Of a DNA stretch of 64,000 bases, positions 15,975 to 25,200 are shown piece after piece (positions within the stretch are counted from its first letter, which is position 1; each line of letters starts with the position of its first letter). The stretch lies in the NCBI GenBank assembly GCA_902801205.1, contig CADCHE010000007.1, positions 1 to 64,000 on the forward strand. The letters are read 5' to 3'. Below the pieces are notes generated by a model, which was given only the letters and a program-made list of their open reading frames with translations, ran no database searches and was not told the DNA's origin. Made by a program: the position numbers and the translations under genes. Source of the stretch: an uncultured Bacteroidia bacterium (GTDB taxonomy: Bacteria; Bacteroidota; Bacteroidia; Bacteroidales; UBA932).

Positions 15975-17537
15975 CTACAGCCGCTTGGAGAAGTTCCGGC
16001 CGCTGCCGGAAACGGTTTTTCCGCCGACGATTTCCACGGTGAAGTCAACCGGTTCGTCGGAGGTCAGGGTGAAACGCCGGCGTGCCGCGTCGTAGGTGAC
16101 GGTGCAGTCGAACCAGTCGGTACCGTCGCCTTTCGGAAGATGGAAGCGACGCATCGAGCGGCCGTTCGGATAGACCCGGAAGACCACGCGGCCCCCTTCG
16201 GGCGTTTCCCGCAGGGGGATGATGGCGCCGGAACGGACGAACAGCGGGAACCGGTCGAGCGGATAGACGGCTTCGATGAGCGCCCCGGCCGGGTGCCTTG
16301 ATCCGTCCCAGCAGTCGATCCATTCCCCCTCGGAAGGCAGGTGGAAGGCTGCACTGCCGCCTTCGGCGGTGAGGGCTTTCGTGAAGAGGTCGTTTCCGAG
16401 CCGGTGGCTTTCCTCCTCGAGGCTGGCCTCCTTCAGCAGCGAGCCGCCTGTCAGGTGGGCGTCCACGATGGTCGAGAACTTGTAGGGAGTCAGCCGTTTC
16501 ATCAGCACGACGCACTGCCGGTAGATGGCTTCGACTTCCGCCCCGTGCCACCAGGGAAGGTGCGACGAGAACGGGCCGTTCACGCCCCCGTTGATCATCG
16601 CGGCCGTCATGCAGCCGAACTGTGCGTACCGGGTGAACTCCTCGGCCGTGGAATGCGCTTCACGGAAACCTCCGACCTCGCAGGCGACGGCGCCGTAGCC
16701 CAGCAGCGCGGAGCGGTAGATATTGTCGATCTGCTGGCGGAGTCCGGCCCAGTCTCCCGAAAAATCCCCGCACCAGCCCATGTTCATCTTCTCAACGCTG
16801 GCGGCGATGCCGCCCTGGTGGGAGTACGGGCGGGCGATGATGATCCCTTCCTTCTTCCGGCTGACGGCGTAGTCGTACATCGCATCGTAATAGAAATGCC
16901 GGAACTCCCGGCCGCTCATCGTTCCGACGGACGTTTCGATCACGGTCGGCAGGGCGAGCTCGCCCTGGTCCACCTTCCAGCCGCAGACGCCGTCCGTGAA
17001 CACCTTGTCAAGCATCCCATACCACCAGCGGGTCGCCTCCGGGTTCGTGAAATCGACGTGGACCCCGAATCCCTTCCACCAGCCGTACGGCGTGGAACGG
17101 TTCGCCCCGTATCCCTTGGCGATGAGTTCGTCATACACCTCGCTTTTCTGCAGGGGCGTGTCCTCGCTGCGCTGGTTGACCACGCCTGTGATCCAGAGGA
17201 TCGTCCGGATCCCCCGGGCCTTCAGCCCCCGGATCATGCCGTCCGGGTCGGCGTACCGGGCTTTGTCCCATTCCAGGTTGTTGTAGGCGGTTTCCCAGGG
17301 GCTGTCCACGATGATCGCGTCCAGCGGGATGTTCCGGCCCAGATACCCTTCTGCCAGGCGCTCGACCCCCGTGGTGGTGTTGAGGCTGTCTTCCCAGGCG
17401 ATGTGGCCCAGGGCCCAGGCCGGCGTGACGGGCGGGCGATTCACCGGTTGTGCGGAGAGGTCCGCCGTGAAATCGGAGGCTGCCGCTCCGCCGAGGAGGA
17501 CGAGCCCGAAGAGGAATGAACGGATGCTGTGTTTCAT
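15975..17537 (-). CDS. GH31 family glycoside hydrolase, short form
   Basis: This 520-aa secreted protein (signal from MKHSIRSFLFGLVLLGG) has a GH31 TIM barrel. The nucleophile motif GWKVDQGEL places D190 as the likely catalytic Asp. Other matches are DAIIVDSPW, GIRTILWI and the MGWCGDFSGDW region, which likely holds the acid/base. Family members act on alpha-linked glucose, xylose, galactose or sulfoquinovose residues. Oddly, the barrel begins directly after the signal peptide (PPVTPAWALGHIAWEDS), so the N-terminal beta-sandwich usual in GH31 is missing. The C-terminal sandwich is present. A -7 box at 17565-17572 supports the start at 17537 over an upstream in-frame start at 17627. It converges with the GH106 gene, 8 bp apart. 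Confidence 0.85.
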   Translation of the reverse strand: MKHSIRSFLFGLVLLGGAAASDFTADLSAQPVNRPPVTPAWALGHIAWEDSLNTTTGVERLAEGYLGRNIPLDAIIVDSPWETAYNNLEWDKARYADPDGMIRGLKARGIRTILWITGVVNQRSEDTPLQKSEVYDELIAKGYGANRSTPYGWWKGFGVHVDFTNPEATRWWYGMLDKVFTDGVCGWKVDQGELALPTVIETSVGTMSGREFRHFYYDAMYDYAVSRKKEGIIIARPYSHQGGIAASVEKMNMGWCGDFSGDWAGLRQQIDNIYRSALLGYGAVACEVGGFREAHSTAEEFTRYAQFGCMTAAMINGGVNGPFSSHLPWWHGAEVEAIYRQCVVLMKRLTPYKFSTIVDAHLTGGSLLKEASLEEESHRLGNDLFTKALTAEGGSAAFHLPSEGEWIDCWDGSRHPAGALIEAVYPLDRFPLFVRSGAIIPLRETPEGGRVVFRVYPNGRSMRRFHLPKGDGTDWFDCTVTYDAARRRFTLTSDEPVDFTVEIVGGKTVSGSGRNFSKRL

Positions 17538-17564
17538 GTCGCTGTTTTCAGGATGTGGTTGAGG

Positions 17565-17572
17565 CAAAGATA
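17565..17572 (-). promoter_or_regulatory. -7 promoter element for the GH31 gene
   Basis: TATCTTTG on the minus strand lies 27 bases upstream of the chosen start codon. It matches the Bacteroidota -7 consensus. No clear -33 TTG is present. Confidence 0.5.
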
Positions 17573-17629
17573 AGGATTTCATACGAATGTCACGATTTTT
17601 GCAGCGGAAACTGCGATACGGATGCAACC

Positions 17630-17818
17630 ATGAGACACAGGAAAATCCCTCGGAAACTCCACATCTCGGAGGACGACTTCATGCTGGCCAACCGCAGGGC
17701 GGCCCGCCAGGAAGAGATCGACGCGCACGGCCGGCAGGTTTCCTTCCGGAAAGTGATGCACCGGTCGAAGAAGGCATACGACAGGAACAAATACAAGAAG
17801 GACATTCCGTCGGAGTGA
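17630..17818 (+). CDS. Small basic hypothetical protein (62 aa)
   Basis: A short, highly charged protein starts MRHRKIPRKLHISEDDF and ends with a Lys/Arg/Tyr-rich tail (SKKAYDRNKYKKD). It has no signal peptide or membrane segment. The pattern of a short acidic helix, RQEEIDAHGRQVSFR and a basic SKKAYDR tail resembles small conserved proteins I recall from Bacteroidales genomes, without known function. Coding likelihood rests on this pattern, the tidy placement between divergent genes and the separate downstream gene. The basic tail might bind nucleic acid or the ribosome, which is inference. Confidence 0.6.
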   Translation: MRHRKIPRKLHISEDDFMLANRRAARQEEIDAHGRQVSFRKVMHRSKKAYDRNKYKKDIPSE

Positions 17819-17870
17819 TTTTCCCATCCGGCGGTTTTTCCGTATATTCGCACGATAAAATACACAGATT

Positions 17871-18191
17871 ATGATCCTATCCACCACCCCGTCCATCGAA
17901 GGACGGACCATCACGGAGTACAAAGGCGTCGTTTTCGGCGAAGTCATTTCCGGCGTGAACTTCTTCCGTGATTTCGCCGCGAGTGTCCGGAACCTGATCG
18001 GCGGCCGTTCCGGCTCTTACGAAGATGAACTGGTCAAGGCCCGCACGCAGGCCATGCGGGAGTTGTCCGAACGGGCCGCCGAGATGGGGGCGGACGCCGT
18101 CGTCGGTATCGACATCGACTATGAAGTGCTCGGAGAAAACGGCGGGATGCTGATGGTGACGGCTTCCGGAACAGCTGTCAAACTGGCGTAA
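17871..18191 (+). CDS. YbjQ/UPF0145 family protein
   Basis: This 106-aa protein belongs to the YbjQ family (heavy-metal-binding domain PF01906). Visible family features are the opening [19 protein letters not shown], the central [11 protein letters not shown] and the conserved [17 protein letters not shown], followed by the C-terminal strand MVTASGTAV. Homologues form pentamers; their role is not established. A promoter-like TATATTCG lies upstream near 17843. The next gene starts 4 bp after the stop, so they are probably co-transcribed with the run to 20716. Confidence 0.92.
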   Translation: MILSTTPSIEGRTITEYKGVVFGEVISGVNFFRDFAASVRNLIGGRSGSYEDELVKARTQAMRELSERAAEMGADAVVGIDIDYEVLGENGGMLMVTASGTAVKLA

Positions 18192-18195
18192 AACG

Positions 18196-18729
18196 ATGAT
18201 GCAGCAAGAAGCGCATCCTTTCGGAGAGCGCCTGGAAGCGTATCTGCTTGAGACCTGTACCTCGCAGGGGTTCCTGCAGGGGACCCGCTTGTCCTCACCC
18301 GATATCGACGAAGCGTGGTTCCGTCTCGCCCCGTCCTTCTACGGCGACGCCGTCCGCAATTTCAACGCCTATCCGGAGTTTACCCTGGCCTGCGCCGGGT
18401 ACCTTGGGATGGCCGTGGCGCATCTCTGGGACAAGGACTGGCCGGCGTATCGGGACGTTCCCTATTCCTTCTTCCTGGGGGAGCGGGGCTTCGACGACAT
18501 GGATGACCACATCACCGGTACCATCCTCCGGGAATCGCGCCGCAGCGTCGCCGCCATGCAGTCGGCCAGCGCATCTGCCTACCATTCCCTGATGAAGGAA
18601 GCGCCCGAGCCCGGGACGGCGGAAGCGTACCGGTTCTTTCTCGCCGCGGTCGAGACAATGTTCAAGACCGGTGCGGCCATCGAACTGTGCCGCCTGGGTT
18701 ACAAGTATGAAAAAGTTTCGTTGAAATAG
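18196..18729 (+). CDS. Conserved hypothetical protein (177 aa)
   Basis: I do not recognise a named family. The protein is mostly helical and soluble, begins MMQQEAHPFGERLEAYLLETC and contains aromatic-rich segments (WPAYRDVPYSFFLGERGFDD). There is no signal peptide and no obvious catalytic motif. It lies 4 bp after the YbjQ gene and 4 bp before the FKBP gene, in the same direction, so it is very likely part of an operon of small cytosolic proteins. The close spacing and GC pattern make a real gene almost certain. Confidence 0.8.
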   Translation: MMQQEAHPFGERLEAYLLETCTSQGFLQGTRLSSPDIDEAWFRLAPSFYGDAVRNFNAYPEFTLACAGYLGMAVAHLWDKDWPAYRDVPYSFFLGERGFDDMDDHITGTILRESRRSVAAMQSASASAYHSLMKEAPEPGTAEAYRFFLAAVETMFKTGAAIELCRLGYKYEKVSLK

Positions 18730-18733
18730 CGGG

Positions 18734-19153
18734 ATGTCAGCCAAGAAGCACAGAAGGCCCGACCCCTACCGGGCGGCCAATGAAGGCTTCCTCGCGGAGA
18801 AGGCCGGGGAAGCGGGTGTTGTCGTCCTCGACAACGGTGTGATGTACAAAGTGTTGGAAACGGGACGGGGAACCCGGAAGCCCACGCCCCGGAGCATCGT
18901 GTATGTCCATTATACCGGCCGGCTCATCGACGGTACCGTCTTCGATTCGACGGAGGGCGATCCGCTTCCGGCGCTGTTCATGGTCGGTGACCTGATCATG
19001 GGCTGGCAGATCGTCCTGACCCGCATGCACGAAGGCGACCGCTGGGAGGTCTATATCCCGGCGAAATGGGGCTATGGTTCCCTGAAAACGGAGGGCATCC
19101 CTGCGCACAGTACGCTCGTTTTCGACCTGGAACTCGTCAAGATAGAACGATGA
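18734..19153 (+). CDS. FKBP-type peptidyl-prolyl cis-trans isomerase
   Basis: A 139-aa single-domain FKBP without signal peptide, hence probably cytosolic. Motifs in order are VYVHYTGRLIDGTVFDST, then GWQIVLTRMHEGDRWEVYIP, WGYG and STLVFDLELVKI at the C-terminus. It accelerates proline isomerisation in folding proteins. The N-terminal 40 residues are a charged extension. Its stop overlaps the next start (ATGA at 19150-19153), so translation is coupled to the Smr-domain gene. Confidence 0.93.
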   Translation: MSAKKHRRPDPYRAANEGFLAEKAGEAGVVVLDNGVMYKVLETGRGTRKPTPRSIVYVHYTGRLIDGTVFDSTEGDPLPALFMVGDLIMGWQIVLTRMHEGDRWEVYIPAKWGYGSLKTEGIPAHSTLVFDLELVKIER

Positions 19154-19788
19154 AACTCACCAGTCTCAAGGACCTGAAAGTCATCAAGAAAGGCCTTTCC
19201 TCCGAGCCGGAGCGGAAGCCTGCCGGGACGGACCGCCCCCGCTCGCGGACGGTTCCTGTCCGAAGCAGGGAAGAGGAGCATGCCCGGGCCGAAGGGCTGC
19301 GCAAGGGCCAGAAGGTCCGGATGATGGACACCAACGACACGGCTACGCTGGTCGGTTTCGGGAAGGATTTCTACGAACTGGAACTGGACGGTTTGACGAT
19401 CCGCGCCGTCCGCAGCGAGTTTATCCCCGTCGACGTCGAGGAAGACCGCCGCCTGCGCGCCGCCGTCCCTTCCCGCCACGCAAAGGCGCAGGAGACGCCC
19501 CTGCATGCGGAAGACCCGCTTGCACCCCTCACCGTCGACCTGCACATCGAGCGGATCCCCGGCAGCGACGGCGTTCCCGAGTGGGCGGCCCTGGATTTCC
19601 AGATGGACTATTTCCGCCGGGTGCTCCGGAAGAACCTCAAACACAAGGGGAAGCGCATCGTCTTCATCCACGGGGTGGGAGACGGCGTGCTGGCGCAGCG
19701 CATCCGGAAGGAACTGGACGAGGTGTTCGCCCTGTCCTGCAGTTATACCTTCGGGCCGATGGGCGCCACCAATGTCACGGTCAAATGA
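19150..19788 (+). CDS. DUF2027/Smr-domain protein
   Basis: This 212-aa protein has a C-terminal Smr domain: VDLHIERI (about residues 125-132), the G-KRIVFIHGVGDGVLAQRIR block and the final YTFGPMGATNVTVK. The middle part (LRKGQKVRMMDTND...GFGKDFYELELDG) is a small beta domain of the DUF2027 type common in Bacteroidota. Smr domains in MutS2 and other proteins are nucleases or DNA/RNA binders; the substrate here is unknown. The start overlaps the FKBP stop by four bases, which fixes it at 19150 rather than the longer in-frame alternative at 19066. Confidence 0.85.
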   Translation: MKLTSLKDLKVIKKGLSSEPERKPAGTDRPRSRTVPVRSREEEHARAEGLRKGQKVRMMDTNDTATLVGFGKDFYELELDGLTIRAVRSEFIPVDVEEDRRLRAAVPSRHAKAQETPLHAEDPLAPLTVDLHIERIPGSDGVPEWAALDFQMDYFRRVLRKNLKHKGKRIVFIHGVGDGVLAQRIRKELDEVFALSCSYTFGPMGATNVTVK

Positions 19789-19807
19789 ACGGAAGGGAGG
19801 AGTACTG

Positions 19808-20716
19808 ATGCAGGGAGACAAACTCAAAGGGCATCTGGCCATCGCCGCCGCCTATGTCATCTTCGGGCTGAACATCGTGTTCTGCAAGGATATCGCGACC
19901 TCCGGGACGGTGTCGCCGTATGTCCTTTTCACCCTGCGGGCCCTCGGGGCCAGCCTGCTCTTCTGGCTGCTTTCCGCATTCCTCCCGAAGGAAAAGGTCG
20001 AGCGGAAGGATTTCCCGAAGATCGCGGCCGCCTCGCTGATCGGCCTCTTCGTTCCGCAGATGACCTTCCTGATGGCGATTACCATGTCCTCGGCGATCGA
20101 CACGGCGCTCATCGGCACCTTGGGCCCCATCTTCACGATGTTTTTCGCCTTCTTCTTCCTGAAGGAGCCCATCACCGGGAAAAAGGCCGGCGGGGTCGCC
20201 CTCAGTTTCGCGGGCATCCTGCTGCTGATCTTCAATTCCGTCCACCAGGGAGGCGCGGCCTCGACATCGCCCCTGGGCGTTGCCCTGCTGCTGCTCAACA
20301 GCCTCAGTTTCTCGCTGTACCTGGGGCTTTTCCGCCCCTTGATCTCGAAATACAGCGTCGTCACCTTCATGAAATGGTCGTTCCTGGTCTCGCTGGTCGT
20401 ATCGCTGCCGGTTTCGGCCCGTGACCTTCTCTCGACGGACTTTGCGGCCATTCCGGTGAATGTCCGCTGGGAGATCGCGTACTTGATTTTCTTCGCCACC
20501 GTCGTGGCCTACTATCTGATTCCTTACGGACAGAAATTCATCCGGCCGACGCTGGTCAGCATCTACTCGTATCTCCAGCCGATCATTGCCGCCATCGTCA
20601 GCATCCTGGCCGGCCTGGACTCGCTGTCCTGGCAGAAGATGCTGGCGGCAGCCCTGGTCGTGGGGGGCGTGGTCCTGGTCGGCAAGAGCCGCTCCGCGCA
20701 CGCTAAGGAAGGATGA
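19808..20716 (+). CDS. EamA-family transporter (DMT superfamily)
   Basis: A 302-aa inner-membrane protein with about ten hydrophobic segments arranged as two repeats of the EamA domain. Typical elements are AAAYVIFGLNIVFCKD, LRALGASLLFWL, SAIDTALIGTLGPIFT and PTLVSIYSYLQPIIAAI. Such carriers export or import metabolites, often amino acids or their derivatives; the substrate is unknown. ATG 19808 follows a GGAGG-like site about 9 bases upstream. Its 3' end overlaps the convergent YbaK-like gene by 14 bp. Confidence 0.93.
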   Translation: MQGDKLKGHLAIAAAYVIFGLNIVFCKDIATSGTVSPYVLFTLRALGASLLFWLLSAFLPKEKVERKDFPKIAAASLIGLFVPQMTFLMAITMSSAIDTALIGTLGPIFTMFFAFFFLKEPITGKKAGGVALSFAGILLLIFNSVHQGGAASTSPLGVALLLLNSLSFSLYLGLFRPLISKYSVVTFMKWSFLVSLVVSLPVSARDLLSTDFAAIPVNVRWEIAYLIFFATVVAYYLIPYGQKFIRPTLVSIYSYLQPIIAAIVSILAGLDSLSWQKMLAAALVVGGVVLVGKSRSAHAKEG

Positions 20717-21254
20717 CGGGCGTGTGCCCTGTCGCGGGCAGGTATTTCTCCAGCAGGTCGGCGGTGCGGATCTTCACGAAACAGGTGGGAGTCCCGTCCG
20801 TGCAGGCAAACCATTCGCGCTCCGCGACGTCCCGGTCGATAACGAGCCGGATGCCGGCGGATTCCGGCAGGATGGCGCTCAGGACCGTCGTCGCACCCAC
20901 TTCCACGCCCGTCCGGGCGGCCAGGTGTCCGGCTGAGGCGAAGGACACCCTGGGGATGCCGAGTGCACGGCAGAAGTCGCGGGTCACGAACGGCTTCTCG
21001 GCGGAGGTGACGTACAGGTAGAAGTCCGTCTGCTGCCGGTTGCAGAGGAAGAGGGTTTTGACGATGCCGACGCCGATCCGTTCGCTGATGTTCCGGCAGT
21101 CTTCCATCGTGATCCCGGGATCGGTGTCCACACGCCCGAACGGGATCCCGAGGGCCTCGAAGGTGGCATAGACGCGCTGCTGGAGCGGTGTGGCATAGGC
21201 CGGCGGCGGGGTCGTGTACAGCTCGCTGACTTTGAACATATCTTTATGATTCAA
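20703..21254 (-). CDS. YbaK/ProX-type aminoacyl-tRNA editing protein
   Basis: This 183-aa cytosolic protein belongs to the YbaK/aminoacyl-tRNA-deacylase superfamily. Matches include YATFEALGIPFGRVDTD, GVGIVKTLFLCNRQQ (conserved K near the active site), ARTGVEVGATTVLSAI and the C-terminal region with RTADLLEKY. Free-standing members hydrolyse mischarged Ala- or Cys-tRNAPro; the length and N-terminus suit the ProXp/PrdX type. MFKVSEL at 21239 is an alternative start. It is the last gene of a minus-strand group and slightly overlaps TIGR04076 upstream. Confidence 0.85.
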   Translation of the reverse strand: MNHKDMFKVSELYTTPPPAYATPLQQRVYATFEALGIPFGRVDTDPGITMEDCRNISERIGVGIVKTLFLCNRQQTDFYLYVTSAEKPFVTRDFCRALGIPRVSFASAGHLAARTGVEVGATTVLSAILPESAGIRLVIDRDVAEREWFACTDGTPTCFVKIRTADLLEKYLPATGHTPVILP

Positions 21255-21549
21255 CAGCTTCCAGATAAAAACTGACGGGACGGAATCCGTCGTTGCAACT
21301 GATCATGGCGCTCATCGGGTCCTTCATCCATCCGTCGAAAAAGTTTCCCTCACCGCGGGCGAGGGCTTCGGCGAAGGGCTTCATGGAGTCCCAGGCCGAC
21401 GGGCACATCCCTTCGGGGCGCTCCCCGTTCTCGGAGATCCAGACCTGCCCTTCGCGGACTTCGCAGGCATGTTCGATCGGATTCTCGAACCGCGCCATGA
21501 GGTCCGGATAGGTGGTTTTCCGCAGTGCGGTGATGCGCACTTTTCCCAT
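21244..21549 (-). CDS. TIGR04076 family protein
   Basis: A 101-aa protein with the family pattern of this small uncharacterised group: the opening MGKVRITALRKTTYPDLM, Cys in EHACEVREGQVW, then PEGMCPSAWDSM, EGNFFDGW and the final ISCNDGFRPVSFYLEA. Three conserved cysteines may bind a metal, which is inference. An ATG at 21549 shares its first base with the TGA stop of the upstream lipoprotein gene, so the two are translationally coupled. A GTG one codon earlier is possible. The 3' end overlaps the editing-protein gene by 6-11 bp. Confidence 0.85.
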   Translation of the reverse strand: MGKVRITALRKTTYPDLMARFENPIEHACEVREGQVWISENGERPEGMCPSAWDSMKPFAEALARGEGNFFDGWMKDPMSAMISCNDGFRPVSFYLEAVES

Positions 21550-22103
21550 CACTGCTTCTTCAGGAAGATCCGCGTCGTGTCGAACCAGTCGGGCTCGGGG
21601 GCTTCACTGACCGGTTCGCAGAGCACGGCCATGGTGCCGGAATAATACCAGTAGATGACCTTCCCGCCGACAAGGTCGCGCGTGTAGATGTCCTTGTTCC
21701 GGTAATGGGCGATGATGTTTCCGTCGAAACTGTCGTCATACACCGCGATGGGGATGTCGACGGCGAGTTCCTTGTCGGTGAGCTGGGCGATGAACATCGA
21801 GTATTCGATGCCTTCGCCGCGCAGGAGGATGTTTCCGCCGAAGACGGAGTACTTGTAGTTCTCTTCTCCGGACGCGGTCTTGAGGGTGAAGCGGTCTCCG
21901 GAGAACCGGAAGGTCGGCAGGCCTTTCGCAGCATCGAGCCCTTCCACGGCGCCGGGGACTGCTTCGCCGTTGAAGCGCAGCTGCCCGGACTGTGCGGTCC
22001 ACGTCCCTTCGATCTTGTCCTGGTCCGTTTCCTCTTTCTCGCATGCGCTGAATCCGCCGGAAAGGATCGCCACGGCGGCCAGCAGGCAAATCATCTTTTT
22101 CAT
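21549..22103 (-). CDS. Lipoprotein, unknown function
   Basis: A 184-aa protein with a type II signal (MKKMICLLAAVAILSGG then FSACEKEE, lipobox Cys). The mature part begins with an acidic tether and then DKIEGTWTAQSGQLRFNG, a start often seen in lipocalin-like small beta-barrel lipoproteins of Bacteroidota. Repeated short beta strands follow. No catalytic motif is visible. The start at 22103 is chosen for its signal peptide; the open frame continues upstream without support. It is coupled to the downstream TIGR04076 gene by TGATG. Confidence 0.75.
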   Translation of the reverse strand: MKKMICLLAAVAILSGGFSACEKEETDQDKIEGTWTAQSGQLRFNGEAVPGAVEGLDAAKGLPTFRFSGDRFTLKTASGEENYKYSVFGGNILLRGEGIEYSMFIAQLTDKELAVDIPIAVYDDSFDGNIIAHYRNKDIYTRDLVGGKVIYWYYSGTMAVLCEPVSEAPEPDWFDTTRIFLKKQ

Positions 22104-22221
22104 ATCAAGTGTCTTTTTGTTTCCACGTTTTTCCGCGTCGTCTTCCACGCGTGTCTTCACGCCCCAACCCATCGAGTTGCAGCGTCATTCTCTGCACCAA
22201 GGCTTGCTGCCGGCGCGGTCG

Positions 22222-25200
22222 TTACTTTGCCGCTTCCACCTGCACGGGGCCGAGGAGGCCGGAGGGGAGGAGCGGATCGGCGGCGGAGTAGTGGCGCCAG
22301 GTGGTGAAGGTGACGCGGCCGCTCTCGCGCGGCGTGCCGTCCGTCATCCACTTCGGCCAGCGTCCGTGGGCGGGGCCGTCGTACGGCAGGGCCTCGTCGC
22401 CGATGAGCCGGTTCTGCCATAGGTTGACGACTTCCACCTGCAGCTGGTTCTCGCCTTCCTTCAGGGCGTCACCGGTGCAGACGCGCCAGGGGTTCGTCCA
22501 CACGATGCCGAGGTCTTTCCCGTTGAGGGTGACGCGGGCCATCGCCTTCACGTCGCCCAGGTTGATGCTGTAGGCCTTGCCTTCTTCCAGCGCGCCCATT
22601 TCGAACGCTGCCGTATACACGGCCGTGCCGGAATAGTACTTGATGCCGTCCACCGCGCTGGCGGTCCAGTCGGTCAGCGTGGGGAAGACGACGCTTTCCG
22701 CCGGGCCGCCCCACTTCGGGTCGAACTGCACCGTCCAGGGACCGTCGAGCGTACAGACCGTCTCCCGGTTGCCGGCGGCCGGCTTCGCTCCCGTTCCTTC
22801 GGGCGTGAAGACGACGAAGCAGCTTTCATGTCCTTCAAGACGCAGCGGAAGGCGCTGGACGCCGTTTTCGGCGGTACAATCCGCAATCGCCGTGCGGGCA
22901 CCGGTCACCGGATCCCAGCGTTCGGGCACGCCGCCTTCCACGCGGAAACGGCAGACCGTCTCCACGGCCTCGTCCGTCCGGTTGGCGACGAAGTAGATCT
23001 CCGCGCCGGCCAGGGTGCGGTGGGTATAGCGGAACGCGCCGGCCTCGGACGTGAAGTCGCACGGGACACCGTCCTTTTCCAGCAGGGCGGCGGTCACCGC
23101 ATACGGCGGGTACAGGTTCTCGACCGCGCCGTCATACAGGATCACGCGTCCCTTCCCGACTTTGCGGACCGCTTCCTTCCCGTCGCCGAAGAGCACGGCG
23201 GACGTCTTCTTCACCCGGTCGTCGCAGGCGGGATAGCCGCTCAGGCCGGGGGCATTGGTGAACGGGCGGCCGACGACGGTTGCGCCGGCTTTGGCCAGTC
23301 GGACGACCTGCGCGAGGTAGTCCGGCGTGGCAGCCGTCCAGGCGGGCAGGACGAGCATCCGGTAGGAAGCGCCGCCCGGGAAGACGATCATCCCGTCGCG
23401 GACCTTCGCCTGGGCGAGCAGGCTGGGCGGGCAGCCGTCGAAGCTGTAGCCCTTCCGGTCGGGCATGAAGGAGGCGGCGTCGTCGAAGGCGGAATCCGGC
23501 GCGCGGAAGGCGTGCGGCATGCTTTCAGGCGCGAGATAGAGGATGTCGGCCACGGTGCGGCCCCGCTGGAGCAGGTACTGCGCACGGCCCAGGTAGGTGT
23601 GGTAGGCGCCGGACATCGGCCACCAGGTCTGGCCGCGGTCCCAGTGGACCCCGTAAGGGCCCATCGTCATGCCGGGACGCAGGGAATCCGGCAGGCACTG
23701 GTGCTGGAAGGTGTGGAACATCAGCCGGTTGATGCCGGCCGCCAGGGCCCAGTCCGTCTGGTTCTTCAGGGAGCCGGGATACTGCCGCCAGGCGTCCAGG
23801 TGCGAGGTGAACGATTCGGCGGGCACGACGTTCTGTCCGATCAGGTGCGCCGCCGACGTGCCTTCGACCGGGGCGAAGGTGGTGTTGAATCCGAATCCGT
23901 CGCTCCAGAACTCGGCCATCGGCATGTCCGCCGCGACCGCCAGTTCCAGGTCAGCCGTCGGATTCATGTCGTAGGGTTCGATGGAGACCTTCAGGCCATG
24001 TTCGCGGGCATAGCGCTTGACTTCGCCCACGTGGTTCTCGATCACGAGTTCCTGGGCGGTCTTGCGCACGTCCCACAGGAAGCGCTCGGTGCGGAGGCTG
24101 TCGCCGACGATGCGGCCGGTGTAGGCCGGGAACCAGGGCAGCGGGTCGTAGCCGCGGCGCTTCTGGAATTCCTTCCGGAACGAAGCGTTCCAGTTCTGGG
24201 CGCCCATCTCCCAGCTGTCAAGGTGGAGCAGTTCGATGCCGCCGTGCTCGTCGGCATAGTCGCCGGCTGCCTCGAACAGTTTGTCCGTAAAGTGGGCCAG
24301 GTGGTCGCGGAGGGCCTCCCGGCTGAATTTGTCGCATTCCATGCCGACACCGGGCGTCGGGGCGGGCCGGGTGGCGGCGCCGTTGTTGCGGCTGCCCATC
24401 CGCAGGATGGTCCATTCGCCCTCGGGTGCGTTCCAGCGCAGGTTTCCGTCGGCATCCATCGACGAGGAGATGTCGATGACCGCGCCCAGGTCGACGGCAC
24501 CGGGAGCCGTCTGGGCCGATCCCGTACCGTCCGCGGGCGGGAAGAAGGCACGCACGCCGGGCATCGAGCTGTACGGGTGCCGGATAAAGAGTCCTTTCTC
24601 CTGGATGTCGGCGATCCGTGCGTCCCCTTCCGGGGTCGGGAACGCCAGGACACAGACATCTTCATAGTATTTTTCCCAATCCTGCTTCATCTGCGGGGTG
24701 AAGGCCCCTTCGCCGAAGTACGGCCGGTTCGGGGCGGGAACCTCCAGTTTGACGGAGACTTCGCTGCCACCCTTGACTTGCGTGCTGGATGCCACCAGGT
24801 GCTGCATGGACTGCTCGCCTTTGACCCAGGGGCCGCCGCTGCCGGTCCATCCGGGGCCGATGCCCAGGACGATCTTGATTCCGGTCCGCTTGCACTCGCG
24901 CACCAGATGGCCGAAGATGTCCAGCCACTCCGGACTCATGAAGTCGATGTGCCCGCGGGGGACACCCACGTTCACTTCCAGGAAGACGACGTAGCCGATG
25001 CCCTGGTCGCGCATCGCTTCCAGGTCCTTGGTAATGCCTTCTTTGGAGAAGTTGCCGTCCATGAAATACCAGTAGACGCCCGGCCGGGCGTCATCCGGCG
25101 GGGTCTGGAAGTTCTCGGCAAGGGTTTGCGGGGCCGTCGGGTCGGCGGCCGCCGGACGCGTGCAGGATGCCAGCGCTGCGCACAGCAGGAGAGCGATTGC

